A stretch of DNA of 64,000 nucleotides from positions 16,168,285 to 16,232,284 of the forward strand of contig NC_063265.1 in NCBI RefSeq assembly GCF_019578655.1. The letters are read 5' to 3'. Position numbers and translations under genes: made by a program. Positions 13,101 through 27,500 of the stretch are shown here, piece after piece; within the stretch, counting starts at the first letter, position 1, and each line of letters starts with the position of its first letter. This stretch comes from Ricinus communis (lineage: Eukaryota > Streptophyta > Magnoliopsida > Malpighiales > Euphorbiaceae). The notes below the pieces were generated by a model. The model was not told the DNA's origin. It searched no databases and saw nothing but the letters and a program-made list of their open reading frames with translations.

Positions 13101-13892
13101 TAACAAACCAGGCGAATAACTTAAAGAAACCTGCAACAAAAAATATTTGGCCATGTTTATGCTCAAATATGCCAAATTAAATACTACCCACTGCATATAA
13201 TTTGCTAGGCATCTCTATATATGATTTGCTAAGCATCTTTATTTTAGTGAAGGGTTATTCTAGGCCAAATAAATAATTTCAATTTAACTAAATAAATAAC
13301 TAATTTCTATTAAATAAACTCACATGCTAGAAAATGTTTAAAATAAAATGAAAAAAAACATTTATTAAATTATATCAAAAATTAAAATATTAAAGTGATC
13401 AAATGGACAAAATTTAAGAGTGCAAATATACATTTGGCTGATATTCTAAGTGGCAAATGTGTAATTTTCTGGCAAGGCTGATGGTTGAACGCTATAATAG
13501 GAAAATTTGGAACCTGGTCAACTCGATGACTATACAGCACCGCCATCGTTGGTCAACAATACCAAATGACTATAAAACGGCAAAATGTAAAGCAACAAAG
13601 AATACTGCCCAAAAATGCAAATATTGTGTGGCATTCAGGTATCAGCAATAGTGAGGAATTCAATGATTATCGCACAGATTCCATTATTAAATAACAGAAG
13701 TCACTGCATTGAATTTAACTAGTTGAGCATCATCAATAAGTGAATCTTTTTTGCACATATCCGTACAGAGTTTTAAAGGATTGCTAAGAGCAATTGCGCC
13801 CAGATACTTGGGCCGTTACCAGCAAGAAAGACTTGCTTACAGAGAGGGCTTCGACGCTCCATATCCTTTGGTTTTCAGGGTGCCAATATTTT
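10175..13892. other. Intergenic region, no gene recognised
   Basis: The first few hundred bases serve as the upstream region of the LysM gene, which reads leftward. GC-richer patches at about 10980-11095 (CCGGA- and GAACCGGAC-type words) and 12170-12420 look like transposon debris, but no family can be fixed. The remainder is AT-rich with many short open frames that have no family features. Confidence 0.5.
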
Positions 13893-16863
13893 TCATGGTT
13901 TCATTAACGAATCTCTGACATAGTTGAGGACTTCATCTGCATTGACTGTCCAAGCAACTGAAATAGGGGAATGTTCTGTCCACGGGTTGCTTGTATTCCA
14001 TCTAACATCAAATTGTAGCCTCATAATCAGTGCATGTAAAGGGAAAACCGAGTAAAATGCATCACAGAACTTGCTAGTCTAATCGTACCTTTTAAGTCCT
14101 TGGTCTAGTAGTGTATGTCCCACGCAGATGCCCTGTGTCTCAACTCTCACAACCCCTTTCTTGTATGTGAAGAGATCAGGGCGAGTTAGTGCCACAAATG
14201 CCACAGGGTCGTGAAGAAAAATCCCTGGAACAGCATATCAAGGACTAATTTTCAGTAAACTACATAAATGGCACACAGAAACTACAATTTAAACATCATA
14301 AGTAAGAACTGTAAGACGAAAAAAATAGAATACAAAAAATTTACCATGTACACCATCGGACTTTACATGCCAATCTCTGTAGAAGTTGCACATATCACAT
14401 ATTATTTGAGCATGCTTGCCCTTTGATTGCCTCAGTGCAAGAAGATCCTCATCTGCAGTATAAACAGTTTTCAGAAAGAACCATGCAAGGAAAGCTTTGT
14501 GCATAAACTGAGAAGAGAGAGAGGTGCTACTTCACCTGTAAATTTCACTTGGGTGGTAATATTCAATCCAACAACAACTATGTTTGCTCCAGATGTAAAC
14601 ACTACATCCGCTGCCTCTGGGTCTCCATAAATCTGCAACTCACAAAAATGTAGGTAAAAGTCATTCAAACTTATTTTAGGATCTCATTCATAATTTGTCA
14701 TCAAAGCTAGATGTTAAAGTGCAATGCTCGATTGGAGGTTTATCAAATAACAATTGCTTCTTTTTGCATAACGAGGATGCTCTTCAGCTCTTCCATCAAG
14801 AGAAAAGATTATCAACACCAATACTTACGGTCTTTATCATGTTTAAACCGGCAAGAGATTGGGAACAAATTTTCAATTAGAAGTTCCAATAAATGAGGCC
14901 AGGTTAGATTACTAATGTGTTTCTGGGGCTTTGTAAATTTGCAAAGATTAGAAGATATACACAATACCACATACATTTGCTTCAGCAGCAGGATTTACAT
15001 TTCCAAGTGCAAAGAATGAACCTCCAAGAATAACTATTCGTTTCACCTTGCTTGCGAAGGAGGAGTCCCTTTTGATTGCCTGGCATAATAAAACATAATA
15101 GTTACAAAAGTCTTATTTATGTATTATGAGGTAAAGCTGGAGGGACAGTATAGCTTACCAGAGCCAAGTTAGTCAGTGGTCCTAGAGCAAGTATAGATAC
15201 TTCACCAGGGTACTCAGAGATCTGATCAACTAAAAACTCAGAAGCACTCTTCTCAATTTTCTGTGCCCTTGGAGAAGGTAGAAAAAGATTCCCCACCCCG
15301 TCAGAACCATGAGCAAAGTCAGCAACACGTGGCTTTCCACCCTTTTCAACAAGAAAGTATGGTTACTGGTTAGAAAATATGAAAGCTAATGGTGATGTAC
15401 ATTGGCAATCAAATGAGTGATGCTCAAACTATTTGCAAGAATGCAAACTAATGCACAAAGTTCTCTAATGAGACCATGATTCGTTAAGGCACATTAAACA
15501 GGGGTCAGCAAGCATAACAGTTGTAGAAATAATAACCCACAACAAATATAGGCAAGGAAAACCAAATGTCAATGAGAGAAAATCAACCCAATTTTGAAAA
15601 CAATAACACATTGCAAAACAACACCCGGAAGCAAGAAAAAAGAAAACAGATTTAAACATCATTCAAGATGTACCATATCAAGTTAAACTTTAATACAACC
15701 TCAGAGAATCGACACAGAAAAAACCAATAATCCATTTAGATAGTTACCTTTAGAGGCTCAGAATTGCCAGCTGCTACAGGAACACCTGAACACCCTGCAA
15801 TCTCACACTATCCTTTTGCACAACAAAAACATGAATTGATCATGAACATTTTCCAACAAATGAAACACCTGGAAAATGGTGAATTAAATATAATGCTATA
15901 GAAAGTGGAACTAATTTAAACAAGCATACATACCAGAAGCAAAGCATTACGTGTAGCATCTTCTAATTTAGCATTACCAAATGTAGTCGTCAAGCCTAAG
16001 ATATCCAATTCCGGTGATTGAAATGCCATTAAGATTGCCATACTATCATCTGCAGATCAATTAATACACAGAAAATAACTAAATCAAACACTTAGATTAG
16101 TAGAAAAAATTTTGAGGTAGAAACACTTTCTTAATGCAAGTCAGCTGATAAAAACAATAAAAGCGAATAAGTAAAAGGGAATTCCATTGTTTGAAAAATA
16201 ATTACAACCTTTTTAAGCTCCTGATCATCTTGCAATCAGACATATTTATAACTAATCTAAGCATCTAGTCAATATGGTACGCAACCATCTTTTAGATTTT
16301 TTTATGGTTTTTCCTTAAACAGTTACTATGCATTACAAAAAGTAGTGAATATGAGAAGAATCTGGGATCAAATCCCTTCCATTTTAATTGATTCCATCAG
16401 GCCAATAAAAAGATTATAACAGTTTTAAGACTTTCAAGTCCCCCCCTTCAGCATCTGGGAATCAAAAAAATTCTGAAATTCCCAGCTTTAACCTTTTACT
16501 TTTTAGCGAAAAATAAAGGAACTTTCCTAAAAAGAAAAACCAACATCAATTTTAACAATTAAAGCTTCAAACTTTTCTTCCAAAAGTTCCATCAGAGCCT
16601 AAACTCAATCACACCCACTTCTCTGCAAATCCGAAGTTTCACATTTAACAATACAAAGAAAATAAAGAGACAGAAGATAAAACTTGCATTATCACAATTC
16701 AACACAAAACACAAAACAGAAGGCCTAAAGATCATTACTTCACAACAAAAAAATAAAAGAAAAAAAGAAAAAGGGAAAGCTCACCGATCCCAGGGTCGGT
16801 GTCAATAATGAGCTTTTGAGGCATAGCACTTTCACCATTAGATTTCACCATCCGACCATCCAT
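13893..16863 (-). CDS. URH1: Uridine/inosine nucleosidase, 9 exons, complete
   Basis: Nucleoside N-ribohydrolase of the inosine-uridine hydrolase family; plant URH1 hydrolyses uridine (also xanthosine and inosine) to base and ribose in cytosolic nucleoside salvage. Exons on the minus strand: 16863-16785, 16049-15934, 15807-15748, 15341-15159, 15079-14975, 14632-14536, 14452-14345, 14224-14089, 14001-13893. They sum to 993 nt, 330 aa, close to the family's usual length, with every intron GT..AG. The calcium-binding N-terminal motif DTDPGIDD spans residues 21-28; by family alignment D23, D27 and D28 are ligands. NPAAEANIYGDPEAADVVF (about 174-192) is the central substrate loop, and HDP (H254, D255) is the C-terminal catalytic/metal site. 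There is no signal peptide. The first ATG of the frame is used; a second at codon 5 is less likely. All key residues are present, so it should be active. Symbol assigned by similarity. Confidence 0.95.
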
Positions 16864-16984
16864 GTTAATTTCCCTTTCTCGAAACCAAAATCAACTGGAT
16901 AATAATGAAAATAAGCAGTAATCAATTCAATCTATCTATCAAAAAGCTTTAGCTCCAACTAACTATTATTACTTATCACATGTG

Positions 16985-16996
16985 TATATATAAAGA
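16985..16996 (-). promoter_or_regulatory. Candidate TATA box of the nucleosidase gene
   Basis: Reading the minus strand, CTTTATATATAC lies about 125 bases upstream of the ATG at 16863, a normal distance for a plant gene with a 5' leader near 90 nt. No transcript data support it. Confidence 0.4.
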
Positions 16997-17960
16997 ACAG
17001 TCAGTGATGGTTGTTGGGGAGGTTTTTTGTCGGGTTTGAAAGGGTGATGATTCTGATGCAAAGATGAGCTGCCACCACCAACACCAAACCCAACAAAATC
17101 AAACCCCCAATTACTTAGAAAACAAAAGTCTTATGTGTTTTTTTAATGAGGAGAATTGAATAAGAAATAGAAATATTGGCCAAAGTAATTGCGATTTATC
17201 CCAATAATTAGTTGCCATGTGCTATGAATATTCCTCGTCGATCTTGCATTTCTAATTTTGCTTTTCTTTTCTTTTTATTCTGATTTTTCTTTTTTAACCT
17301 TTCATTTTGAGAAAAATATTTATTTAGATTTGTTATATATACTATAATTAGTATTAGAATTAGAGTGACGTACACAAATTATTATTATTATAAAAATTAT
17401 AATATAAAAATATTTGATAAATTAGTATATAATATATATATATTTATCAAAAATATTTAATTATTTATGAATTCTTTTATTACATAATAAAAATTCACGT
17501 GTTATTATATACTTTACAAATTTAATGAATGTTTGGACTTTAAAAAAACTAATAAAGTATAATAATAATAATAATAATAAATATATAAATTGATATATTA
17601 ATAAAATAAAATTAAAAGTATCGTACCTTTTTATTTTTGATTTTTTAGTCTTCAGCTTTGTGAAAGTTCATATTAAATTATTTGAATTTCATTGTAGGTA
17701 TATATATAGTATGAGTAATTCACCAATTCATTATAGGATTAGGAATTTATATAAAATTATTATATAGGATTAGAATTATATTAGATTGATTACTAATTAA
17801 TTAATTCTGTTAGGATTAGAAAAAAAACTAATCACTAATTAATTCTATTGAAATTAGAAATTTAATTAATTATATATAGAATTATGATAAAATTAATAAA
17901 AATATTTTAATTAGTTCAAAACAATTCCATATTTTTGTATATGTTATAGATAAATAGGAG

Positions 17961-17988
17961 ATTATATATATATATATATATATATATT
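17961..17988. repeat. (AT)n microsatellite
   Basis: An almost unbroken AT dinucleotide run of about 13 units in intergenic DNA. Confidence 0.95.
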
Positions 17989-19489
17989 TGATACTCAATT
18001 ATTTAAAATTAATAAATATGTATTAAATATATAAAGATAAATTTTTTATATATATAATAAACCAAATTTTATGTGTCAAATACATCGAATAAAAATTAAT
18101 AAGAAAAATATAATAAATTATCTTTAGCTAATATGAAAAAAATTAATAAATAATTTTGTGTATTAAATGTTTATTTTTTTATATGTTAATTTCCCGTCAA
18201 ATTAACATAACAATATCTAATTTCTTATATATTGAAATATTTTGTCAAAATATCATTGTAGCCTAAATCTAATTTATTGTAATTTTCTCTTTTACTTTGT
18301 AGTATCTATTAAAGTAAAATTTAATTAATTATCTTTGTCGTTATTTTTATTAATGGGGCATCGACTATTATAGAAATCTCCTTATTTTATATCTTTGCCT
18401 ACTCAAATCCACATAAGCAACATTTTATAGTTAACAATTACGTGCTAACATTTTCTCAGTAGAATATAGTTTTACGTTTTGATTTAGTGTGTTCGAGTTT
18501 GTAAAGATTATTATAAGTCCAAACCCAAATGGAATTAGGATTCCATTTTTCTTTTTTTATTTTAAGAAAATTCTTCAATTTTATCATTTGTGTATTATAT
18601 AACAATTTATAATTTTTTTTTAAAAATAGTTATAATACTTTTTTCTTGTTGTAATTTCTCAATTATAGTAATTTTAATTTCATTATTTCAAAATTAGTCA
18701 AGTCATATAACACATCATAAATTTAGGGTTAAGTTTATTTATTTTTATTTGATGGAAATTAATTAATTTATTTTGATTTGTACGTAACATTAGGAACTCT
18801 GCGCCGTCAAGCTTCCAACTCGGAGGTGGAATGTTAATCCAGCAAAAGGAGACTTTTCTTTAATAGCATGAGAAAAATAAGTGCAAAGTCCTTAAATATA
18901 CGAATTCATCCACATTAATTGTATAATAATATAATTAAATACTCAGCAATATAAATATAATAATTAGTAAAAAAAAATAGCCCATGCTATTATATAATTA
19001 ATAAATAATAGTGCATATCTAAAAAAGAAAAAAGAAATTTAACACTTTTTTTCTTTGTTTTATTGTATAACAAAATCCATTTGGTTGAATCCGACCATCC
19101 AGCAGATAAATTTTGACTATTCGTTCAATGTATGGAAAGAAGTTTGGTTTCATATTGAGAACTTGTTGATATCAATTTGATGGTTAAGTTTGTTGAGAAA
19201 AATAAATTTTTGATACATATCTTTGTGCTAATCTCATTGAAGATTCTATTTATCTTTGGGCTTTTCGTTATATATTCATAGATTTGAATAAGAATATTAT
19301 GAGTATATTATTGACTTATTTATTAGGAGAAATATTTTAGGTTATATAAATGGATTATGGATATGCCTCGATAATGCTAAGGACTCATTCTTGTCTATTG
19401 CTAGAATTAAACATATTTATTAAAAAAATAATTATTCAATTGTCTAACTTTGAATTATTTTACTAAATTAGTAGTGTTAAAAATAGATT

Positions 19490-19690
19490 AACCATAACTT
19501 TTATAGACTTTACAAAAGTTGTGATTGAGTACCATCTAATTTTTATAGCTTCTTAAAAAATTTAAAAGTCAATATTGAATACCTTATTACTTATACAGAG
19601 TTTTCTAAAATTACTATTGAATTCACTTTGGATTTTAACTTTAACCAAAATCTCTAAAAGTCTTAATTGAATACATTTTCCTAAGCATAA
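19490..19690. mobile_element. Transposon end fragment
   Basis: This stretch closely matches the right end of the element at 20872-22030: ATAGACTTTACAAAAGTTGT (19505-19524), the later words AAAAGTCAATATTGAATACC and CTCTAAAAGTCTTAATTGAA, and the terminal ACATTTTCC. The left half of an element is not visible, so it is a truncated copy or a short derivative. Confidence 0.55.
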
Positions 19691-20871
19691 GCTTATATAG
19701 ACTGACAAAAAAAGTTACATCCATCTCGAGTTTAAATATTTGTTTGATTAAGTTAGTTGGTGCAATTAAAATTAATAGTTAGTAGCTAACCTATACAAGT
19801 ATTTTATAAATATTGATGAATTGTTGTTGTTAAGATGTAAAATGATTAAAACAATATATAATATAGTTTATTTTTTTATTATAAAAATAAAAAGTATAAA
19901 TATAAAATCAAATCAAATAATAATATTGACGAGAATAATAAGATATTTATCAACAAATAACTCATTTTTATCTAAAAAAATGCAACATATATATCGTAAT
20001 GTGCATGCATAACCAAATAAATGATTATCATGAAATGAATATGTTTATTTTTATTCTTTTATAAAAAGTTCAATTACAGGCTTTTATCTTTAAAATTTAA
20101 TTTATTAAAAGAAATTATATGGGCTGCTCTGAGAATTATAATGAATACTTGTATAATTTTCTTGATAAAAAGAATTTTTTTGTTGCTGCCCAAAATTAAA
20201 AAAAAAATCATGTGTTTTACTAGAAATTTAATGCGATAAATAATTTCTTAACCTTTTAAAATAGGAAAATATAGAGGATGAGAAAATATAATATCTTGTC
20301 TAGAACTTTAAAAGGAATTTCTGTCAAAAAAAATTCAAAAGGAATTACATTGTAAATATAAAATTACATAATTTTTTAAATTGCAATGTTACTTTGAAAT
20401 TTGATATTTTATTTTGTCTTAATCTAATAATAATGTAAGAGTTTTATACCCCAAAGTAAGATTACTAATTACAATTCTTTTGAAATAATAAAAAGCAATT
20501 TTTATCAGAAAAATAAAATCAAAAGAGGGAAATGAGAAAGGAGGAGATGACCCACCAAATCAGGAATGGGGAGAGCGAAAGCATTATTTGTTTTCTTTTT
20601 ATGAATTGCCAATTTGATTCTGAATTTGGAAGAATAGTTCCTTTCCATAATCAATCAAATAGTTGAACCATCCACTTTTGTTTTCCCCCTTTAGTTGAAT
20701 ACAATTTGATTATCTAAACACCATAAAAAATAAATTGATCACAACGGAGAAAATCTATCACTTAAGATAACGGAAAATCTTTTAGAAAAATAATAAATAA
20801 AAAATATATAAATAAATTAGAAAATATATAAATGACTAAATTTTTTGAATAAAAATTTTAAAAATTAAAGA

Positions 20872-22030
20872 GTATGTTTTCAGTTAAGACTTTTAAAGAT
20901 TTTTATATATTTTTTTAAGTAAATTACTTCTAGAGAGTTTATAAATTTTTATAGACTTTTACAGAATTAATAATTTTATGAATGAGTTTCACAAATTTTA
21001 TTTAAAAATATTTTTATGAATTTTTGCAAATTATTATTATCTATTGTTTAATTATTTAAAAATAAATTTAATTATTTTGCTTTTATTATTTTTCTTCTTT
21101 TTTTTCTTTGCATTTACTTTAAATATTATTTCACATAATTTTATTTGCAACTCCATAAATAACAAATTTTATTTTATTGTTGTGTCAAACTCATATCACT
21201 TTTAAATATTCTACCTCATAACATCGACAATAATTTTCTTTTATCAAGACAATCATTTTTAAAAAAAGTTATCATATCACAATTTATCTCCTAGACAAGA
21301 CTATCAAATTGATGTCATACTCGTTATATTTTGTTTATTATCTATTTGATAAATGCTTAAACCAACAAAAATTACTCTTACTAATTATTTGATAAATACT
21401 TATATCGACAATAATAACGCTTACTAACAGACATAATTATCTAAATAATCTTTCTAATAAAACCTAAAAGTCTATATATGGTGGGGTTATTTGCTCAAAA
21501 TAATTCACTAAGTGTTTTATTTTAAATTCATACTTTTTATAAGGGTTCCTTTTAAAATTAAATTAAGAAATTATAATTAACTCTTTTTGTATTTATGAGT
21601 ACAAAAAAATATTATTAGTAAATAGTTTTTTAGCTTCTGAGTTTCATTTAATTTATTATATCTTTTAATATGAAGAATATAGTGAAGAGAAATAAAGACG
21701 ATAATGTAGGAGAATTTGAGAAGAAGAAAAATAAGTTTTCAGAAAAAAAAGTCTATTGAAATCTTAAAGAAAAATGAAAAAGAATTCTTGACAAATTTTA
21801 TTCATAAAAATGTACAAAAAGTATATAAAAGTTTGTGTCTATAGAAGTATCTTTATAGACTTTACAAAAGTTGTAATTGATACACCTTAATTTATATAAA
21901 CTTTTGAGTCTTTAAAAATCAATATTAAATACCTCATGACCTATTCAGAGGCTCTTAAAATTATTATTGAATAGACCATAACTTTTAAATTCCATCAAAA
22001 TTTTAAAATTTTTTAAGGGAATACACCCTC
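20872..22030. mobile_element. DNA transposon-like element with inverted ends
   Basis: The left end (AGTATGTTTTCAGTTAAGAC followed by TTTTAAAGATTTT) is an imperfect inverse of the right end (AAAATTTTTTAAGGGAATAC then ACCCT). A related fragment at 19490-19690 gives an inner consensus GTATTCAATTAAGACTTTTA for the terminus, which supports a real family. The interior has no transposase frame, so the element is non-autonomous. Superfamily is not assigned: I could not fix a target site duplication. Confidence 0.45.
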
Positions 22031-23639
22031 CTAATTCGTTTAAGAAATGGAACTAATGTTTTTTCAATGAAAATCTTTTGTGAATGAAAAATAAAATTCT
22101 TTGAAAATATATCAAAATCAAAATATTAGAAATTGAGTTGATTAAGGTGAGAATTAAATAAAAAATATAACCAATAAAATCGGGCTTAGATTTAAATAAT
22201 ATCAAAACAATTAAAACTAGTCACTTAGTATAAACAAAAAAGTGTAGAACCAACTAATATAACTGGATTTAGATTCAAATAATACCAGTGACTAAAACTA
22301 CCTCCTGGATTGGTTGAATGTTAACCTTTATAAATTATTTATATTTCTTATCCTTTTGCTAACTTGGAATCTCTAACACAAGATGATCTAGTTCAATGAA
22401 TCAAATATTTCAGTTAAATTTTTCTTTTATCGAAATAGCATGTGTAAGCTTTTTTTTTTTTTTTCTTTTTTTGTCCACACTTAATAGGAACAGATTGATC
22501 AGTTTGTTATTCTCCTGTACCCCCCTGTGAAGGTGTTTTCTTTTTTCTCTGAACAGTGGAGGAGAGAGACCCACCCGGGATATGATAATGTGAGGTTAAA
22601 ATGATAAGAGACTCAATGAAAACAGGTTGAAATGAATCACAATACATAAAGAGCAGTTAGTGGTATAAATAATAAAGTACCTCTAAGAAGCCATAGCCTA
22701 CAAGAAAATGATTTTAAGTACCCAGAAACCCAACTGCGAGAGTGCGTGAACTCTAAATAAACTGTATATTAGCTTGATAATATATCCACTCTGGGCTAGT
22801 TACAGTTATAATGTCGTTTAACACAAATACGGTATGTAGCAGTAGTAGTATTTTATAGTTATTCTTTCTTTTAAAAAAAAAAAAATTAATCTAGAGTTAC
22901 TTCGTCTTCTTGTGGAGAATTATAGTTTAAAATTAGGCAAAAAATATGGAACCTACAGCAGTTTAATCCTTACCACTCCAACTGGAAAATACGACTGATC
23001 TATTAATTAACTTCCAATTGGACTATGAACATGTCAAAGCGTGGAGTCTAATAAACATTAACGCATCTGCTTATAGAATTATATAAAATATATAATCAAG
23101 TACCATTTTGACGAAATAGCAATAAAGAAAACGTATGTACAAGCCCAAAGAACAAAAACAAAACAAAAAAATAAAAAACAAAATTGCACATTATATCACA
23201 TGGAAATGAATGGTGCTTACCGTTTTCCCTACCTACCATACCAGGCCCATCTCTTAGGCCCCCCCGCATTTGTCCCTCGTATCTAATCAAATGCATGTGC
23301 TAACACGTGATGAATTTACCGTCTTTAAAGGTTATCCCTTTAAAAAAGAAAATATATTCCTATTATTAAACTAAATTATCTGCTCCAATTACAGGGAAAA
23401 GATATAAATAACAATGTGGCTGAGTGGACCAAAACTTCATCATCATCCAAAGAAAACATTCAAATTCTGCAAATTGCACTCGCAAGGTTAAAATGAAGAA
23501 ATTGCAGCAACCTAACCTGATTTGAACATATAGCTGAGTCATATATCAGTTTTAAGTGCACAAAGGATGCTGGGCTCTTTACAATAATAATTTCTTTCTT
23601 GAAATGATTAGCTTAACCGGTCCACAGGATTATATCGTT

Positions 23640-24016
23640 TTGTAGGATAATAGCAACCGCTTCTACCTCCTATTTACTTCCAAAATAATGCAAAGAATGC
23701 GTTAGTTAATCGTTAGCTAGAGCAACTTGTAATGAAGAAGTGATATCATTAGCACTAAAACTAAGCAAGCACGAGTTGCCCCTATTTCCCTCGCCACAAA
23801 AGGTAGGCTCCTGATGATTAGAACGCCTGTCAAGACTTCCCGCTCCTACACAAATACAACTGCTCTCCTAAGTTACTGATTCAGGCAATTTTATGCCTAC
23901 CCAATCTCACTCTTGGTAGCATGTTTGATGGACAAAAATTAGATACACATGCCTTGTCTCAATTGAAGCAAAACATCTTCATGACAACATGTCGTCACTC
24001 CGCCAAAATTTCACCT
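23640..24016 (-). other. Possible 3' UTR exon of TAF12
   Basis: About 40 nt past the TAF12 stop, GAGCAG followed by GTTTTT (junction near 24556, minus strand) could be a weak donor, and TTCTTTGCAG then GTGAAATTTT at 24016 is a good acceptor. A spliced 3' UTR is therefore possible. No coding frame depends on it. The exact 3' end cannot be told from sequence alone. Confidence 0.25.
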
Positions 24017-24595
24017 GCAAAGAATACAAAATTAGACTCTTTCAGAGACATCATCTGCAAAAACTATAAAGAATAATAGCATCTGCTGGATAACATGCCA
24101 CACAATATGCATATAGAAACACAACCCGCATATTAGCTGCCCTGTGGCTTTATTATGTCATTTATGCTTCCGCGACAATTCGAGCAGGAGCCAGGCGAGA
24201 GCCATTATATTCGATTTGGTCACGAGTACTTATAAACTTTCCTAAATCAACACTCAGCACTCAAGTAAGTTCAGTTTGAGGGAAGGACAAAAAATGGAAT
24301 CAAGGAATAATCAAGATCAGAGCAAGACAGAACAGAAATTTGACATACTAATCACTTTTGTGACCATCATATAGGACCCCATGATAAACCAAACGTGTAA
24401 CAGGATTTATGCAACAAGCAAAATCCTACCAGAGATGCCTCAAGTTGCAACAAGCACATAACAAAAAATTATGTGTACTACATACAGCTGCATGCGTCCA
24501 TACATTTAGCATGGCATGAATAAGAATGCACAGACCTTTCTAGCCAAAAAACCTGCTCACATCCAACACCAGTGCTGATCATTTTAAGTAACTCA

Positions 24596-27500
24596 TCAAA
24601 TTTTTAAGTTAGGAGAGATCATGGCATTTGCAGGTGTCCTTGTCAGATTGCTCTTTGCATTTCCAGCAGCTTGTCCAACAGAGCTTTTAGCACTAGCCAT
24701 GTCAGATGCCAAGATCGACTTCTTTATCTGCCAAAACGATGGGAAAGCAATTTATAAATTGAAAAAAATAAATTGTGAAAGAACGCAAGTACCAGAAATT
24801 CCATCTTCTTTAAAGCTCCTAAATCATTATATACTATCTGCCTCACAATCAAATATACATTTCCTAATGTGTATGCAAAGCATAAGTATACATAGGCATT
24901 CTTATGTCTATAAAATAGATGTATGCGAGTGTGTGTCTGTGCTTATGTATAATATCAGGTGAAAAGGTTCTGAAATAAATACCACTGCAAGGCGTTCCTT
25001 ATGAATATCGCTTGTAAGCTGCAAAACAACCAAGCAAAAACAATCATCAAAAGCAAAACAACAAAGCAAAGAAAAGTTGCTTCTTGGAAAAAAAAAAAGC
25101 CGATAATTCATAGTTGGAAACAAAAGACGTGTTCTCACACCTTGCTTCCACTTCAGAAAAACAGAAAGAACCCAAGTGAATTCTTACCGGTTTCCGGTAG
25201 GTCTTGATCTCATCACCACTAAATCCTGGAAGTGTCATATTCCAGTTTCTCTCTGCACCAAACCACAAGAATATACAATGATTCGCACCAGAAGTAAAAA
25301 ATATGTTAGAGGAGTATTCTCATAAAACTAACCAAGATGTAGAAGTATGTCTTTTGCTTCCAGTGTATCGGATTTTCGATGCTTGGCCAGTGAGCAACCA
25401 AATGTTGTAATCTGCCAAAAGAGAAGAAGCACTAATGATCTAAAGAATGAAAAGAAAACAGCTTATAAAAAAAATTACAGAGGCCGGAAGAAGGTTTTCC
25501 AAGATCACTTGTTAACCAACAAGATCCTTTCAAACGATCTGAAATAACCATCAATAGATTAGACTCTGAAAATTCCTATATTTGCAACTTTAAGAGAATT
25601 TCAGATGGTGATTGTTTTTGAACTATTTTTGTCTGCTCAAATCCATATCTATCCATACAAAAGAAATCCATTTAGTTTCAGTTTTTCTTTTGCCCTTGAT
25701 TTCTTCTACATTAACCAGAAGTCAGGTCAAATAACCTAGAAACTAGCATTCAAGGTGAAACTAGGTACCATTCTGTAATACTTTTGAATTGATCACAGCA
25801 ATATTAAAGAGATTAAAAAAGTATAACTACTGATTAAGCTAAGAATTAGGTAAAATCATCAATTTGCGAATTTCAGCAGTTTAAGATGCATCATGGTAAA
25901 GAGACCAACCATCCGTATGTGCATCACATGCACAAGCAAACACGTGCATAGGTTGTCTATACTCACAGATTCAACAAATTCATCAGCTATATCCGCAAGA
26001 ATGTCTTCAACTTCAGGATCTAATTTCTCAGATGGATCAATCTATCCAGAAAGCAGCACAGATCACATTAACAAGAGAAATTAATTGATTATACTGCAAT
26101 TATATTTGACAGAGAACAAAGCAATAACTGTCAAGTTGCATGCAGCAACCCAAAACATATTGCGTTTCTTAGACATGGCACAAATTTGCAGGACCTAGGA
26201 ATTTTTTTATGCTTTTAGATATCAACACAACTTCATTTATAGATGGATTCAACTAACAAAATCATTGACAGAATAATCTCTCCCATATTCCTCAAAGGCT
26301 TCTTGAATCATTTCTCCAACAACTGTATCAGCTATCCACATGCCTCATGAACAGATGATTAGCATAAAGGCTACAAGTAACTATCCCCAATTTGGTTTAC
26401 ATAAAGAATTTATTACTTTCTTTTCACCGACTTTCCAAGTACATAGCACCTCAGCTCTGTAAATTATGCAGTAAAGAAAAAGATAATCTTAGGATTTAAT
26501 TCTTAAGTATGTGATATCAGACTACTCCGGTAAAATTCTGAATGTGAGAGTCATATACAACTTCTTGTTAGGAAGCATAAGGCCTCTTGTTGTTTCAGGA
26601 ATTTCCTTATTTACTAAGTTCTTTACCTCTTGGTGACTTAGTTTAGAAGTTTCCCGGACTGGGATTTCAGGTCCTAATAGGACATGGTACTTAGGCTCCT
26701 CTTTAAATTACTTACTCTAATCTGTTATAATTCAATCTTTTCTTAACCCCTAACAATTCTTTTGCTAAAAATCTATGAATTATTGAAATTTTCCATAGTA
26801 AAGCATTAATAGCCACACTTCTGAATTTGACCAAATTTATGATTCTATTCACACAACTTTAATTGAATGGCTCACTAATCACACTGGGCTAACTACCAAT
26901 TTTAACTGCAGGCCATAGTACTTACTTTTACTTATTAAAAGATTTCTTTTTTTTTTTAAAAAAGAAGAAAACAGAAAACTGTCTATTTAAACAATAGTAT
27001 AAGCTGTCTATCTAAGAACACATCTGCATGATCTTTTGACATTCACTTGACTAGTTCTTTACTGTTCTATGCACATGATACAACCTCCAATTTTAAATAA
27101 AGCACTTATGACAGTGGCAAAGTTGACAAGAAAAAATCATCAGTGTATGACATGTCTTATTATGGACTAAATATTGATAATCTGAATCCCATCTAGTCAA
27201 TGATCTAGTAAATGCAAACCTTTAATGCACAGTACAATATCGTCCTTTTGTGATGAAAATAGAACAGTATAATCCTAAAAAGATAATCAAAAAAATATGA
27301 AAGTGGCAATGTGAATTTTTCTCAAGTTGAAATTTACAAAGAGAGCAAAGGCAGCTCACCTGGGTAACTAGCTCATGGATATTTCTTTTGCTAAGAATGC
27401 GGTTACCAGATTCATCACTTTCTGGAATAGCTGTTCTATTCAGAGTCCCTGGCTGTACAGTATTTGACACGGTGTTGGCTACAGGGCTGGGATGAACCAC

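Larger units (their letters stand above)
17000..23640. other. Gene-free AT-rich region with transposon remnants
   Basis: About 6.6 kb with no supportable gene. It contains an AT microsatellite (17961-17988), an AAT run near 17560-17581, a pair of related terminal-repeat elements (19490-19690 and 20872-22030, listed separately) and a degenerate tandem repeat of about 70 bp at 22184-22305 (blocks around TTAGATTTAAATAATA and TTAGATTCAAATAATA). Short open frames here have AT-rich, low-complexity translations. Confidence 0.55.

Noticed and set aside
13457..13651. Plus-strand 64-aa frame past the nucleosidase gene
   Set aside because: No recognisable domain or splice context, and it lies in the 3' flank of the nucleosidase gene.
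24621..24962. Plus-strand frame of 113 aa
   Set aside because: Antisense of TAF12's last exon and next intron, without family features.
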